Assembly: GCA_016719405.1 (NCBI GenBank)
Contig: JADJZE010000001.1
Coordinates: 977,178 to 1,041,177, forward strand
Source of the DNA: Candidatus Aalborgicola lynettensis
GTDB taxonomy: Bacteria > Pseudomonadota > Gammaproteobacteria > Burkholderiales > Burkholderiaceae_C
Length of the DNA: 64,000 nt
Direction: 5' to 3'
In this document: piece after piece, positions 9,516 through 17,620 of the stretch
Numbering within the stretch: position 1 is the first letter of the stretch
Layout of the letters: each line of letters begins with the position of its first letter
Made by a program: the position numbers and the translations under genes
The notes under the pieces: model-generated
What the model saw: the letters and a program-made list of their open reading frames with translations, nothing else
What the model was told of the DNA's origin: nothing
Databases searched by the model: none

Positions 9516-9564
9516 GAAAAAAAAAGAAAGCCCAGCCGTGTCCCACAGGGAACACGCACTGGGC
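9516..9564 (-). terminator. Intrinsic terminator of the structured RNA
   Basis: A stem of roughly 14 pairs (GCCCAG/CTGGGC outer, then CGTGT/ACACG and CCC/GGG inner) with a three-base loop. On the minus strand it is followed by TTTCTTTTTTTTTC. It lies 104 nt before the preferred DUF349 start (33 nt before the upstream TTG), so either it terminates a small RNA or readthrough controls the gene. Confidence 0.8.
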
Positions 9565-9745
9565 TCGACGGCTAACACAAGGTCTATGCCGTCAGCATTG
9601 GCACCGGAGGAGATAGTGGTCCACCGGTGCGCCAGAAGCAATAGATTGCCTCCCAAATTTGTCGGGCTCGCTTTATCTCGCGCCATCACGGCCAGGGACT
9701 GGCTACTGCCGACAAGGTGCCTGAACAAGCAGGCGAGTGGAGTCT
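9516..9745 (-). ncRNA. Unidentified structured RNA or leader upstream of the DUF349 gene
   Basis: This is most of the 635-bp gap between the DUF349 gene and the transglycosylase. No protein-like frame was found. Six mutually compatible stems are visible (plus-strand coordinates): 9530-9535/9559-9564 with inner CGTGT/ACACG and CCC/GGG; 9567-9572/9588-9593; 9601-9607/9624-9630; a long-range helix 9659-9665/9709-9715; 9691-9695/9699-9703 inside it; and 9719-9723/9730-9734. On the minus strand the first hairpin is followed by a run of T, so transcription goes minus and ends here. It could be a free small RNA or a cis-acting attenuator for the DUF349 gene. It does not match 6S, tmRNA, RNase P, SRP RNA or the riboswitch classes I can recall. 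Confidence 0.5.
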
Positions 9746-9903
9746 AGTGACGCCGTGCTCCGAATTCAAATAGAGATTTCAATGGATTCTCACACCGCGA
9801 TTGGCAAATTTGGCTTTTACTTCTAAACCCCGGCAAACCCGCATAAAACCTGCATATTTTGAATTTTTGGACAACAAATGCATATTGATTGCATTTGATA
9901 TGG

Positions 9904-9933
9904 TTGACTGGTTATAACCATGACTCCTAGAAT
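9904..9933 (+). promoter_or_regulatory. Sigma70-like promoter for the transglycosylase gene
   Basis: TTGACT at 9904-9909 and TAGAAT at 9928-9933 are separated by 18 bp, in an AT-rich stretch. The spacer begins with part of the palindrome TGGTTATAACCA (9909-9920), a possible operator. It predicts a leader of roughly 180 nt before the ATG at 10119. No other obvious element was seen between 9746 and 9903. Confidence 0.55.
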
Positions 9934-10118
9934 CCGCCCATCCCCAGTTTGACTAGGGATAACCCGTAACCGCTGCCGACCCCGGCATATTCAAATCGCT
10001 GCACATGTCGAATCGACGCCGCAGGATATTGATAGCGTACCAACCCAAACGAGGTATCCGAAGTGACCGCACTGCCCGCAGTGCAGCGCCCAAGGTACCC
10101 GCCTAAGAAGGAAGAGCT

Positions 10119-10934
10119 ATGACAGCGACTCACAAACTAACCAAAGGCGTTCGCGTCTTTTTAAGCGACATTACCCAAGGATTTTTCGAAATCACCCACA
10201 ACGGATTTGCACTTCTCGGCTTGGCCGTTATGTTTGCCGTGATCACCCTGAGCACACGGCCCGAAATCCGCCAAGCAGGCGAAATCCAGCTCATCGGCTG
10301 GTTGCAGACCCGCCAGGCTGCGGCCATCGGCATCCCCGGCGACGCAGACGCCATCGACCGTGCTACCGCCACCAACCCCCAGAGCCTGCCCAAACAACAA
10401 GCTGCAGTAGCCTACTGGCTCAGCAAGAAATACAACATTGCACCTGAGCCATTGAGTGCCCTGGTGGCCGAGGCCTATGAGACTGGCGCCCGCACCCGAC
10501 TTGACCCCACCCTGATTTTGGCCATCATGGCCATCGAATCCCGTTTCAACCCTTTTGCACAAAGTTCCGTGGGCGCACAGGGTTTGATGCAGGTCATGAC
10601 CAAGATTCACAGCGACAAATACGAAGGTTTTGGCGGCAAGCTGGCCGCCTTTGACCCGGTTTCCAACCTGCGCGTAGGCGTCAAGGTGCTGCAAGAATGC
10701 ATCTCCCGTGCGGGCTCTGTCGAAGGCGGACTCAAGTATTACGTGGGCGCTGGCAACATGGAAAGTGACGGCGGCTACGCCGCCAAAGTCCTGGCCGAGT
10801 ACGCTCGACTTCAAGCCGTGGCAAGTGGACGGGTCGTACCGGTAGCCGCGCCGCGCGTTGTCCCCGTCAGCCTCCCGGTTAAAGCGCCTGAACAAGAGCA
10901 ACCGGAAATTGAAACTACTGTGGTTAACTCGTAG
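10119..10934 (+). CDS. Membrane-anchored lytic transglycosylase (SLT domain)
   Basis: Cleaves the MurNAc-GlcNAc bond of peptidoglycan with formation of 1,6-anhydro ends. 271 residues. An N-terminal hydrophobic segment (about 29-45, FALLGLAVMFAVITLS) anchors or exports it. The SLT goose-lysozyme-like domain covers about 105-235: the catalytic glutamate is Glu140 in ILAIMAIESRFNP, followed by SSVGAQGLMQVM and YYVGAGN. A strong Shine-Dalgarno (AAGGAAG) stands 6 nt before the ATG. It has its own promoter and is not obviously in an operon. The C-terminal tail is Pro/Val-rich and ends soon after the catalytic domain. Confidence 0.9.
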   Translation: MTATHKLTKGVRVFLSDITQGFFEITHNGFALLGLAVMFAVITLSTRPEIRQAGEIQLIGWLQTRQAAAIGIPGDADAIDRATATNPQSLPKQQAAVAYWLSKKYNIAPEPLSALVAEAYETGARTRLDPTLILAIMAIESRFNPFAQSSVGAQGLMQVMTKIHSDKYEGFGGKLAAFDPVSNLRVGVKVLQECISRAGSVEGGLKYYVGAGNMESDGGYAAKVLAEYARLQAVASGRVVPVAAPRVVPVSLPVKAPEQEQPEIETTVVNS

Positions 10935-10999
10935 TCAGCCTGCAGCGGGCGGCCGCATAGCCCCATCCGGTCTTTTTCTCAGTCGGGTAAACTCACCCC

Positions 11000-11118
11000 G
11001 CACGCGACTGGCGATAGGCGCCTGACCACTACGGTTATGGCGCTGACGTGGGGCCACCACTGGGGAGCGTGCCGCAGCATCTGCGCTGATGACTGCGTTT
11101 AGCCGTTCGCCTGGGCAG
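11000..11118 (+). promoter_or_regulatory. ZTP riboswitch (pfl motif) upstream of glyA
   Basis: Conserved blocks of the pfl RNA are visible in order: GACTGGCG at 11006-11013, ACTGGGGAGCGTGCCGC at 11059-11075 and GCCGTTCGCCTGGGCA at 11102-11117. CACGC (11001-11005) pairs with GCGTG (11067-11071) as a P1-like helix. ZTP/ZMP-sensing RNAs of this class are known to control one-carbon and purine genes, and glyA follows 55 nt later. A further CCTTG/CAAGG hairpin lies between the aptamer and the AAAGGAC ribosome-binding site; it lacks a U-run, so control of translation is more likely than termination. Confidence 0.88.
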
Positions 11119-11172
11119 CCCTTGTCTCATTTCTATCCAGATGGGCAAGGCTCATCGTCTTAAAGGACTGCC

Positions 11173-12417
11173 ATGTACAACCGTAATATCCTCGTCGAAC
11201 AAACCGACCCCGAAGTGTGGGCTGCCATCCAGGCTGAAAACGCCCGCCAGGAACACCACATTGAGTTGATTGCCAGCGAAAACTACGCATCCCCCGCCGT
11301 CATGGCCGCCCAGGGCAGCCAACTTACCAATAAGTATGCAGAGGGCTACCCCGGCAAGCGCTACTACGGTGGCTGCGAGCACGTGGACGTGGCCGAGCAA
11401 CTGGCCATTGACCGCATCAAGCAAATTTTTGGTGCCGAAGCGGCCAACGTACAGCCCCATTGCGGCGCATCGGCCAACGAGGCCGTGTTCCTGGCTTTTT
11501 TGAAGCCCGGCGACACCATCATGGGCATGAGTCTGGCCGAAGGCGGCCACCTGACCCACGGCATGCCCTTGAATATGAGCGGCAAGTGGTTCAACGTCGT
11601 GTCTTACGGTTTAGACGCCAATGAAGCCATTGACTACGATGCCATGGAAGCCAAGGCACGCGAGCACAAGCCCAAACTCCTGATTGCGGGTGCTTCAGCC
11701 TACAGTTTGCGCATCGACTGGGAGCGCTTTGCCAAAATCGCCAAAGAAATCGGCGCCATCTTCATGGTCGACATGGCCCACTACGCCGGCCTGATTGCTG
11801 CTGGTGTCTACCCCAACCCGGTGCCCCACGCCGACGTGGTGACCAGCACCACCCACAAGAGCCTGCGCGGCCCGCGCGGCGGCATCATCCTGATGAAGGC
11901 CCAGCACGAAAAGGCAGTCAACAGCGCCATTTTCCCCGGCCTGCAAGGCGGCCCACTGATGCACGTGATTGCAGCCAAAGCGGTTGCCTTCAAAGAGGCG
12001 TTGAGCCCCGAATTCAAAACCTACCAGCAGCAAGTAGCCCGTAACGCCAAGATCGTGGCTGAAACGCTGACCACCCGCGGCCTGCGTATCGTGAGTGGCG
12101 GCACCGACAGCCACGTCATGCTGGTGGACCTGCGGTCCAAGGGCATCACCGGCAAGGAAGCCGAAGCCGTGCTGGGCGCCGCCCACATGACCATCAACAA
12201 GAACGCCATCCCCAACGACCCCGAAAAACCCATGGTGACCAGCGGCGTGCGCATTGGCACCCCCGCCATGACCACCCGCGGCTTCAAGGACGAAGAAGCA
12301 CGCGCCACCGCCCACCTGATTGCCGATGTGCTGGACAACCCACGCGATGCGGCCAACATCGACGCGGTGCGCGCCAAGGTGCACGCCCTCACAGCGCGCT
12401 TTCCGGTCTACGGCTGA
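11173..12417 (+). CDS. glyA: Serine hydroxymethyltransferase
   Basis: Interconverts serine plus tetrahydrofolate with glycine plus 5,10-methylene-tetrahydrofolate; PLP enzyme of the cytoplasm. 414 residues, the usual length. The N-terminal half shows HIELIASENYASPAVM and YAEGYPGKRYYGGCEHVD. The PLP-binding lysine is Lys229 in VVTSTTHKSLRGPRGG. The Shine-Dalgarno AAAGGAC is 6 nt before the ATG. It is probably controlled by the upstream ZTP riboswitch and is followed by a large palindromic repeat that could end the transcript, then nrdR. Confidence 0.98.
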   Translation: MYNRNILVEQTDPEVWAAIQAENARQEHHIELIASENYASPAVMAAQGSQLTNKYAEGYPGKRYYGGCEHVDVAEQLAIDRIKQIFGAEAANVQPHCGASANEAVFLAFLKPGDTIMGMSLAEGGHLTHGMPLNMSGKWFNVVSYGLDANEAIDYDAMEAKAREHKPKLLIAGASAYSLRIDWERFAKIAKEIGAIFMVDMAHYAGLIAAGVYPNPVPHADVVTSTTHKSLRGPRGGIILMKAQHEKAVNSAIFPGLQGGPLMHVIAAKAVAFKEALSPEFKTYQQQVARNAKIVAETLTTRGLRIVSGGTDSHVMLVDLRSKGITGKEAEAVLGAAHMTINKNAIPNDPEKPMVTSGVRIGTPAMTTRGFKDEEARATAHLIADVLDNPRDAANIDAVRAKVHALTARFPVYG

Positions 12418-12430
12418 TCCGGCGGCTGCC

Positions 12431-12481
12431 TTCCAGCGCCGCAAGCGCTATGATTTTCATAGCTGCTTGCGCACGCTGGAA
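12431..12481. repeat. Complete palindromic copy of the dispersed repeat, downstream of glyA
   Basis: 51 bp. Outer arms TTCCAGCG (12431-12438) and CGCTGGAA (12474-12481), middle arms GCAAGC and GCTTGC, inner arms CTATGA and a CATAG partner around a short T-rich loop. It is the longest, most symmetrical copy in the window and may act as a hairpin terminator or mRNA stabiliser after glyA. Confidence 0.8.
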
Positions 12482-12529
12482 GCGCGTAAACGGCCGTTTT
12501 CACTATGAATTTGACACCCACCACTCCGC

Positions 12530-12979
12530 ATGAAATGCCCGTTTTGCAGCCACAATGAAACCCAGGTCGTCGAAACCCGCGTTGCAGAAGACGGGGATTT
12601 CATCCGCCGCCGGCGCCAGTGTGGTGCGTGCCAAAAACGCTTTACCACCTACGAGCGCCCCGACGTCAACTACCCCAGCGTCGTCAAAAAAGACGGCAGG
12701 CGTATTGAATACGACCGCAGCAAGCTGCTGGCATCCTTCAAATTAGCCCTGCGCAAACGCCCGGTCAGCACCGAACAGGTCGATAGCGCCATGGAGCGCA
12801 TCGAAGAAAAACTGCTCAACCTTGGCCTCAAAGAAGTCCCCTCGTCCCGCATTGGCGAACTGGTTATGCGCGAGCTGAAGAAACTCGACAAAGTGGCCTA
12901 TGTACGCTTTGCCAGCGTGTACCGCAGTTTTGAGGACATCGATGAGTTCAAGACACTGGTGGATGAGGTGAGTCGGTAG
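12530..12979 (+). CDS. nrdR: Transcriptional repressor NrdR
   Basis: 149 residues, the standard NrdR length. The N-terminus is a zinc ribbon (MKCPFCSHNETQVVETR, then RRQCGACQKRFTTYER), followed by the ATP-cone domain (about 49-139, VVKKDGRRIEYDRSKLLASF). NrdR senses dATP/ATP and represses ribonucleotide reductase genes by binding NrdR boxes. It sits downstream of glyA in the same direction, separated by the palindromic repeat; the glyA-nrdR pairing is common in betaproteobacteria. The ATG at 12530 is fixed by the invariant MxCPxC start. Confidence 0.97.
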   Translation: MKCPFCSHNETQVVETRVAEDGDFIRRRRQCGACQKRFTTYERPDVNYPSVVKKDGRRIEYDRSKLLASFKLALRKRPVSTEQVDSAMERIEEKLLNLGLKEVPSSRIGELVMRELKKLDKVAYVRFASVYRSFEDIDEFKTLVDEVSR

Positions 12980-13060
12980 GTGCCCAACGCACCTTCAGAA
13001 AATCACCGGTTGATGGACCGCATTTTCCGGGGGCGTTGGGGCAATTCGAATGGTTTTGCG

Positions 13061-13137
<77 letters not shown>

Positions 13138-13289
13138 TCAATTTACACGCCAAGTCTAGCTACCCCTCAGTGCGATAACCGGGGACATGGCGCCCCGAAA
13201 GTGTGCAACAACAAGGCCCCGGATTATAGGCCCGGGCACCCCCCGCCCGTATGGAGCAGGGTGGGAGCGGCGTTGACATGGCTCTGGCC

Positions 13290-13760
13290 TCACCGGTTGA
13301 TGGCGCGGTCCATCATCTTGTCCTTGATGTTGTCGTTACCCGAAAGATCCAGCGCGTCGTGCAAGGTTTTGCGCGGGTCTGCGGGTGCGGCCGGGTTGGT
13401 GTTGGAGGGCTTTGCGCCACTTTCCATGACCGTCACCTTGTCGCCCGACACCTGCTCGGCGCTAAACCCGTCCGGGCACGGCTGGTCGGTGTACACCACT
13501 TTGGACTTGCGGATGCATTTTTTCAATATGCCAGGCAGGTTGTTCTGCGCCTGCTGCTGGGCGGCAGAAGTGGCGTCCTCGGCCACGTAGGGCAAGGTGG
13601 CACGCACGCTGCCGTTGTCAAACACGATGGCCTTGGCCGGTGCGGGTGGGCGCAGCAAACCCTGCACCCAGGCATCGTTGCGGTGGCGCCAGCCCAGACT
13701 GACCAGTACCACCAGTGCAACGCCTACCAACACATAGCGCAAAACGTGATGGACCCCCAT
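13290..13760 (-). CDS. Membrane-anchored DUF4124-like protein
   Basis: 156 residues. The N-terminus has one transmembrane or signal-anchor segment (about 8-23, RYVLVGVALVVLVSLGW), so the bulk is periplasmic. Around residues 79-99 the text LKKCIRKSKVVYTDQPCPDG resembles the DUF4124 pattern, in which a K...VYTD stretch is flanked by cysteines. The remainder is low-complexity, Ala/Pro-rich. Function unknown. It follows the rRNA/tRNA methyltransferase gene by 12 nt on the same strand and is probably the last gene of the long minus-strand cluster. Confidence 0.7.
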   Translation of the reverse strand: MGVHHVLRYVLVGVALVVLVSLGWRHRNDAWVQGLLRPPAPAKAIVFDNGSVRATLPYVAEDATSAAQQQAQNNLPGILKKCIRKSKVVYTDQPCPDGFSAEQVSGDKVTVMESGAKPSNTNPAAPADPRKTLHDALDLSGNDNIKDKMMDRAINR

Positions 13761-13772
13761 ACCCTTCCCCTT

Positions 13773-14553
13773 TCAGTGCACCAAACTGCTGGCGTGTAAA
13801 CAAATGGCCGCTGCCGCCGCCACGTTGAGCGATTCTTCCCCACCCGGCTGGCCTATGCGCACATGCACGCTGGCGCGCGCCAGCAACTGTGGGCACACAC
13901 CCTGCCCTTCGTGGCCCATGGCCCAAGCGCAGGGCTGGGGCAACTGCAGGTTTTGAATCAGATCGCCCTGGTGGGAACTGGTCACCACAATGGGCACCTG
14001 CAGGGCCTGCAAGGCGTCCACCTCCACTCCTTCGAGCAGGGTCAAGCCAAAATGCGCTCCCATACCGGAACGCAGCACTTTGGGACTCCACAGGGCGGCA
14101 GTGCCCTTGAGCGCAATCACCTGCCGAAAACCAAACGCCGCCGCGCTGCGCAAAATGGAACCAACGTTGCCGGCGTCTTGCACGCGGTCCAGAATCACGC
14201 TGGCAACGGCGGCCCGCAGGGCCACGCCGGTGGGCAGCTCCAGGACAAAACCGACGCCAGAGGGCGACTCCAGTCCACTGAGTTCACGGAACAGGGGGGT
14301 TGGAGTTACTATACTTTTGATAGCTGCCTGCGCATACCCGGCGGGCGCAACTGGCCAATAATCTTCTGAAAATACGGCCACTGCCGGGCGCAGGCCACGC
14401 AGCCAGGGCGGCGCTGCACAGGTGGTCACCCTCGACCCAGTAGCGGCCGGCCTTGCGGTAGGCGGTGTTGTCCTGCGCGACTTTGCGAACCTCTTTGAGC
14501 AAGGGGTTGTCGCGCGACGTAATGCGGGCGGGCGCGGTGGCGGCGGCAGTCAC
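13773..14553 (-). CDS. TrmH/SpoU-family RNA 2'-O-methyltransferase, frameshifted
   Basis: SPOUT methyltransferase acting on rRNA or tRNA ribose 2'-OH with SAM. The C-terminal domain shows the SpoU signatures VASVILDRVQDAGNVGSILR, WAMGHEGQG and GGEESLNVAAAAAI. The family N-terminus (ITSRDNPLLKEVRK...RYWVEGDHL) is present but in another frame, joining near 14395-14412 (LCSAALA to RGLRPAVAVF), so one base is extra or two are missing. I place the start at a GTG at 14553, just after the rnhB stop, because the frame upstream belongs to rnhB. A dispersed repeat copy at 14306-14335 is translated in frame as AQAAIKSIV. It may be a real pseudogene, but a sequence error is equally plausible. Confidence 0.8.
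14306..14335 (-). repeat. Dispersed repeat copy inside the RNA methyltransferase gene
   Basis: Minus-strand text GCGCAGGCAGCTATCAAAAG then TATAGTAA, translated in frame as AQAAIKSIV between the N-terminal substrate-binding region and the catalytic domain. Confidence 0.75.
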
Positions 14554-14581
14554 AAACGTACTTTCGGGCGGTAGGCGCGAT

Positions 14582-15199
14582 TCATGCCAGCACCCGCGCC
14601 ACCGGGCCGAAAGTTTTGCGGTGCTGGGGGCAGGCCCCATGGGTTTGCAGCGCCAACAGGTGGGCCGCCGTACCATAACCTTTGTGCCCGGCAAAGCCGT
14701 ATTGGGGGTATTGGGCGTCGAACTCGGCGCACCAGGTGTCGCGTGTGACTTTGGCCAGAATGGACGCAGCGGAGATGGCCTGCACCGTGCTGTCGCCTTT
14801 GACGATGGCTTGTGCGCGCACGTCGAGCACCGGTAGCCGATTGCCATCGACCAGCACCAGGGCCGGCTTGAGGCGCAGCCCCTCGACCGCGCGGCGCATG
14901 GCCAAGAGGGTGGCCTGCAGGATGTTGATGGCATCAATTTCTTCCACACTGGCCTGGGCAATGGAGCAGCACAGGGCTTTGGCGCGGATTTCGTCAAACA
15001 ACTGCGCACGTCGGCGTGCCGTCAGCACTTTGGAGTCGGCCAGCCCGGCGATGGGGTTGCGCTCGTCCAGGATGACGGCGGCGGCCACCACAGGTCCGGC
15101 CAGCGGGCCACGCCCTGCCTCGTCCACACCGGCGATCAGGCCGACGGTGTCCCACGACAAGGATGTGGGTTCAACGGGCAAGGAGTTTTTCGATCGCAT
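14582..15199 (-). CDS. rnhB: Ribonuclease HII
   Basis: Removes ribonucleotides from DNA-RNA hybrids. About 205 residues from the ATG at 15199. The catalytic signature is LIAGVDEAGRGPLAGPVVAA near the N-terminus, with ADSKVLTARRR and later AASILAKVTRD and GHKGYGTAAH, all typical of RNase HII. The frame is open further upstream but there it overlaps lpxB; with the chosen start it overlaps the lpxB end by 29 bp. It lies in the conserved lpxB-rnhB order. Confidence 0.95.
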   Translation of the reverse strand: MRSKNSLPVEPTSLSWDTVGLIAGVDEAGRGPLAGPVVAAAVILDERNPIAGLADSKVLTARRRAQLFDEIRAKALCCSIAQASVEEIDAINILQATLLAMRRAVEGLRLKPALVLVDGNRLPVLDVRAQAIVKGDSTVQAISAASILAKVTRDTWCAEFDAQYPQYGFAGHKGYGTAAHLLALQTHGACPQHRKTFGPVARVLA

Positions 15200-16364
15200 C
15201 GGTTGCCAACGTAGAGGTGTCGCGCTGCAGGCTATGGTGCAGCGCCAGGTAATGTTGTTGCAAAGCGGCCATTTTCGCCGGGTTCTTGTCCATGTCATCG
15301 AGCCACTGGAGCACCGCAGCGGCCAGGGACTGGGGGGTGGCTTGGTCCTGCAACAGCTCGGGCACGATAAATTGGCCGCTCAAGATGTTGGGCAGTCCCA
15401 CCCAAGGCTGGAGTTGCTTGCGCCGCATGATCTGCCAGCTGAGCCAGCCCATGCGGTAGGCGATCACCATCGGGCGCTTGAACAGGGCTGCCTCCAGGGT
15501 GGCGGTGCCGCTGGCGATCAGGGTCAGGTCGCAAGCCGCCAGCACGGTGTGCGACTGGCCGTCAACGATACGCACATGCGCCGAAATGCCGGCCTGCGCG
15601 GCGGCGGCCTCGATGCGGGAGCGCAAGGCGGGAACCGCAGGCACTATGATTTTGATAGCTGCATGCGCTTGCCTGACGAGCGCGGCAGCCTGAAAAAAGC
15701 ACAAAGCCAGGTGCGCAATCTCGGATCCACGGCTACCCGGCAACACGGCCAGTACCCGGTCACCGCTTTGCAGGCCCAAGGCGGCTCGGGCGCCTGCGCG
15801 GTTGGGCTCCAGCGGGACCACATTGGCCAGTGGGTGCCCCACATAGGTGGCTGCAATGCCGTGGCGCGCCAACAGTTCGGGTTCAAACGGAAAGAGACAC
15901 AACACATGGTCCGCGCTGGCACGGATTTTCTCCACCCGATGGGCCCGCCAAGCCCAAATGCTGGGGCAGACGAAATGCACGGTCTTGATGCCTTGCGTGC
16001 GCAGCTTGCGCTCCAGCGCCAAGTTGAAGTCGGGCGCGTCCACACCAATAAAGACGTCCGGCCGCTGTGCCAGCAGGCGGACCTGCAACTGCCTGCGGAT
16101 GCCTACCAGTTCACGCAGGCGGCGCAGCACCTCCCAACCATAGCCGTGCACGGCCAGTTTGTGGTGCGGCCACCAGGCATCAAAGCCGTGGCGCTGCATC
16201 TGCGGCCCGCCGATGCCAACCGATGTCAGCAGGGGCCAGCGTTGCCTCAAACCGTCGAGCAACAGCCCGGCGAGTAGATCGCCGGATGCCTCACCGGCCA
16301 CCATGGCCACGGACGGTCGGGTCTGCTCTGCCTGGGCCACGGACTCGGACAACGCTGCCGACAT
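15171..16364 (-). CDS. lpxB: Lipid-A-disaccharide synthase
   Basis: Glycosyltransferase (GT19) that joins UDP-2,3-diacylglucosamine and lipid X to the tetra-acyl disaccharide at the inner membrane. 397 residues. The N-terminus has VAMVAGEASGDLLAGLLLDG, then FIGVDAPDFNL, SIWAWRAHRVEKI, FPFEPELL, VLPGSRGSEI and the C-terminal IVPELLQDQATP. All are family landmarks. A copy of the dispersed repeat (15641-15675) is read in frame as AHAAIKIIV in a loop between the two Rossmann halves. The ATG is 4 nt after the lpxA stop. Confidence 0.96.
   Translation of the reverse strand: MSAALSESVAQAEQTRPSVAMVAGEASGDLLAGLLLDGLRQRWPLLTSVGIGGPQMQRHGFDAWWPHHKLAVHGYGWEVLRRLRELVGIRRQLQVRLLAQRPDVFIGVDAPDFNLALERKLRTQGIKTVHFVCPSIWAWRAHRVEKIRASADHVLCLFPFEPELLARHGIAATYVGHPLANVVPLEPNRAGARAALGLQSGDRVLAVLPGSRGSEIAHLALCFFQAAALVRQAHAAIKIIVPAVPALRSRIEAAAAQAGISAHVRIVDGQSHTVLAACDLTLIASGTATLEAALFKRPMVIAYRMGWLSWQIMRRKQLQPWVGLPNILSGQFIVPELLQDQATPQSLAAAVLQWLDDMDKNPAKMAALQQHYLALHHSLQRDTSTLATDAIEKLLAR
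15641..15675 (-). repeat. Dispersed repeat copy inside lpxB
   Basis: Minus-strand text GCAAGCGCATGCAGCTATCA followed by AAATCATAGTGC; same orientation and frame relative to the gene as the copy in the adjacent methyltransferase gene. Confidence 0.8.
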
Positions 16365-16367
16365 GGC

Positions 16368-17161
16368 CTAACGAACAATGCCGCGTTGCGGGGAAGTGTG
16401 TTCGAGGAAGGCCAGCATCATGGCCACATCTTCGGCTGTTTCCGCACGCTCGACGGCCAGTGCTGCGATCTGCGACACGACTGTTCCAGTGTCAGCCCGT
16501 CCCGGTACAGGGCCTTGTACATGGCTTTTACGCCGCTGATGCGCTCGGGCGTCCAGCCCCGGCGGCGCAGGCCCTCAAAGTTCATGGTGCGCGCGCTGGC
16601 GGGCTGGCCCTGGCATTTCACAAACGGCGGCAAATCGGCTACCAGCGCGGAATTCATGGCCGTCATGCAATGCGCACCCACGCGCACAAACTGGTGCACC
16701 AGGGTAACGCCTCCCAATATCGCCCAATCCCCCACATGAACATGCCCTGCGAGCTGCGTGCAGTTGGCAAAAATGGTGTTGTTGCCGACGACACAGTCGT
16801 GCGCTATGTGCACGTAGGCCATGATCCAGTTGTCGTTGCCCACCCGGGTCACACCGGCGTCGCCCGGCGATCCAATGTTAAAGGTGCAAAACTCACGGAT
16901 GGTGTTGCGCGCACCAATCACCAACTCGCAGGGCTCACCGGCGTACTTTTTGTCTTGTGGTATTGCCCCCAGAGAGTTGAACTGGAAAATACGGTTGTCG
17001 CACCCGATGGTGGTGTGGCCTTCAATGACACAGTGTGGCCCGACCGTGGTACCGGCACCAATGCGTACATGCGGGCCAATCAGGGTATAGGGGCCAACGG
17101 TTACCGTGCTGTCGAGTTCAGCACCCGGGTCAACCATCGCAGTGGAGTGAATGCGCGTCAT
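16368..17161 (-). CDS. lpxA: UDP-N-acetylglucosamine acyltransferase, frameshifted near the C-terminus
   Basis: First step of lipid A synthesis: transfers 3-hydroxyacyl from ACP to UDP-GlcNAc. The N-terminal ~190 residues form the hexapeptide left-handed beta helix (MTRIHSTAMVDPGAELDSTV, IREFCTFNIGSPGDAGVTRV, LAGHVHVGDWAILGG with the catalytic His region). The frame then breaks at about 16470-16478; the remaining helical tail continues in another frame (QIAALAVERAETAEDVAMM to HTSPQRGIVR) and stops at 16368. The span is 794 nt, so restoring one base gives 264 residues, the normal length. Because LpxA is normally essential, a missing base in the sequence is the likeliest cause. Confidence 0.93.
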
Positions 17162-17179
17162 GGTCGCAGGCCGGAGGCT

Positions 17180-17620
17180 TTAGGCGATGGTGCGCATGGT
17201 GCACATCAACTCGGCTTCGCAGACCACATTGCCGTCCACCCGGGTTACACCGGCGTATTTGGAAATACCGGCTTTTGAGCGCAACAGGGATACATCCATG
17301 ATGAGTTGGTCACCGGGCTCCACCGGGCGCTTGAAGCGCGCTGCGTCGATACCGGCGAAGTAGTACACAGTTTTGTCGTCCGGCCTGACGCCCATCGCGT
17401 CAAACGACAGCAAGGCGGCAACCTGTGCCATGGCCTCCAGCATCAGCACACCCGGCATCACCGGGCGATGCGGAAAATGGCCGTTAAAAAAAGGCTCATT
17501 GATGCTGACGTTTTTGAGGGCCTGAATGGACTTACCCTTGTCAATCGAGAGCACACGGTCCACCATCAGAAACGGGTAACGGTGCGGCAAGAGCTTGAGA
17601 ATTTCGTGGATATCCATCAT
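17180..17620 (-). CDS. fabZ: 3-hydroxyacyl-ACP dehydratase
   Basis: Dehydrates 3-hydroxyacyl-ACP in fatty acid elongation. 146 residues, hot-dog fold. The signatures MDIHEILKLLPHRYPFLMVD and FFNGHFPHRPVMPGVLMLEA contain the catalytic His and the Glu helix. Its ATG overlaps the lpxD stop (ATGA), so translation is coupled. Its position between lpxD and lpxA is the classical arrangement that balances the supply of hydroxyacyl-ACP between phospholipid and lipid A. Confidence 0.97.
   Translation of the reverse strand: MMDIHEILKLLPHRYPFLMVDRVLSIDKGKSIQALKNVSINEPFFNGHFPHRPVMPGVLMLEAMAQVAALLSFDAMGVRPDDKTVYYFAGIDAARFKRPVEPGDQLIMDVSLLRSKAGISKYAGVTRVDGNVVCEAELMCTMRTIA

Noticed and set aside
9516..9745. 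6S RNA, tmRNA, RNase P or SRP RNA as identity of the structured RNA
   Set aside because: The expected conserved blocks (6S bubble, tmRNA tag frame and CCA end, RNase P P4 core, SRP tetraloop helix) are not present on either strand.
12980..13060. Intrinsic terminator formed by GCCCAACGC and GCGTTGGGGC after nrdR
   Set aside because: The two arms are over 40 nt apart and no T-run follows on either strand.
14395..14412. Programmed ribosomal frameshift in the methyltransferase gene
   Set aside because: No slippery heptamer or downstream pseudoknot is apparent, and other conserved genes in the window have the same kind of defect.
15199..15298. A longer N-terminus for RNase HII
   Set aside because: The extra residues are encoded inside lpxB and have no similarity to the family; the ATG at 15199 is sufficient.
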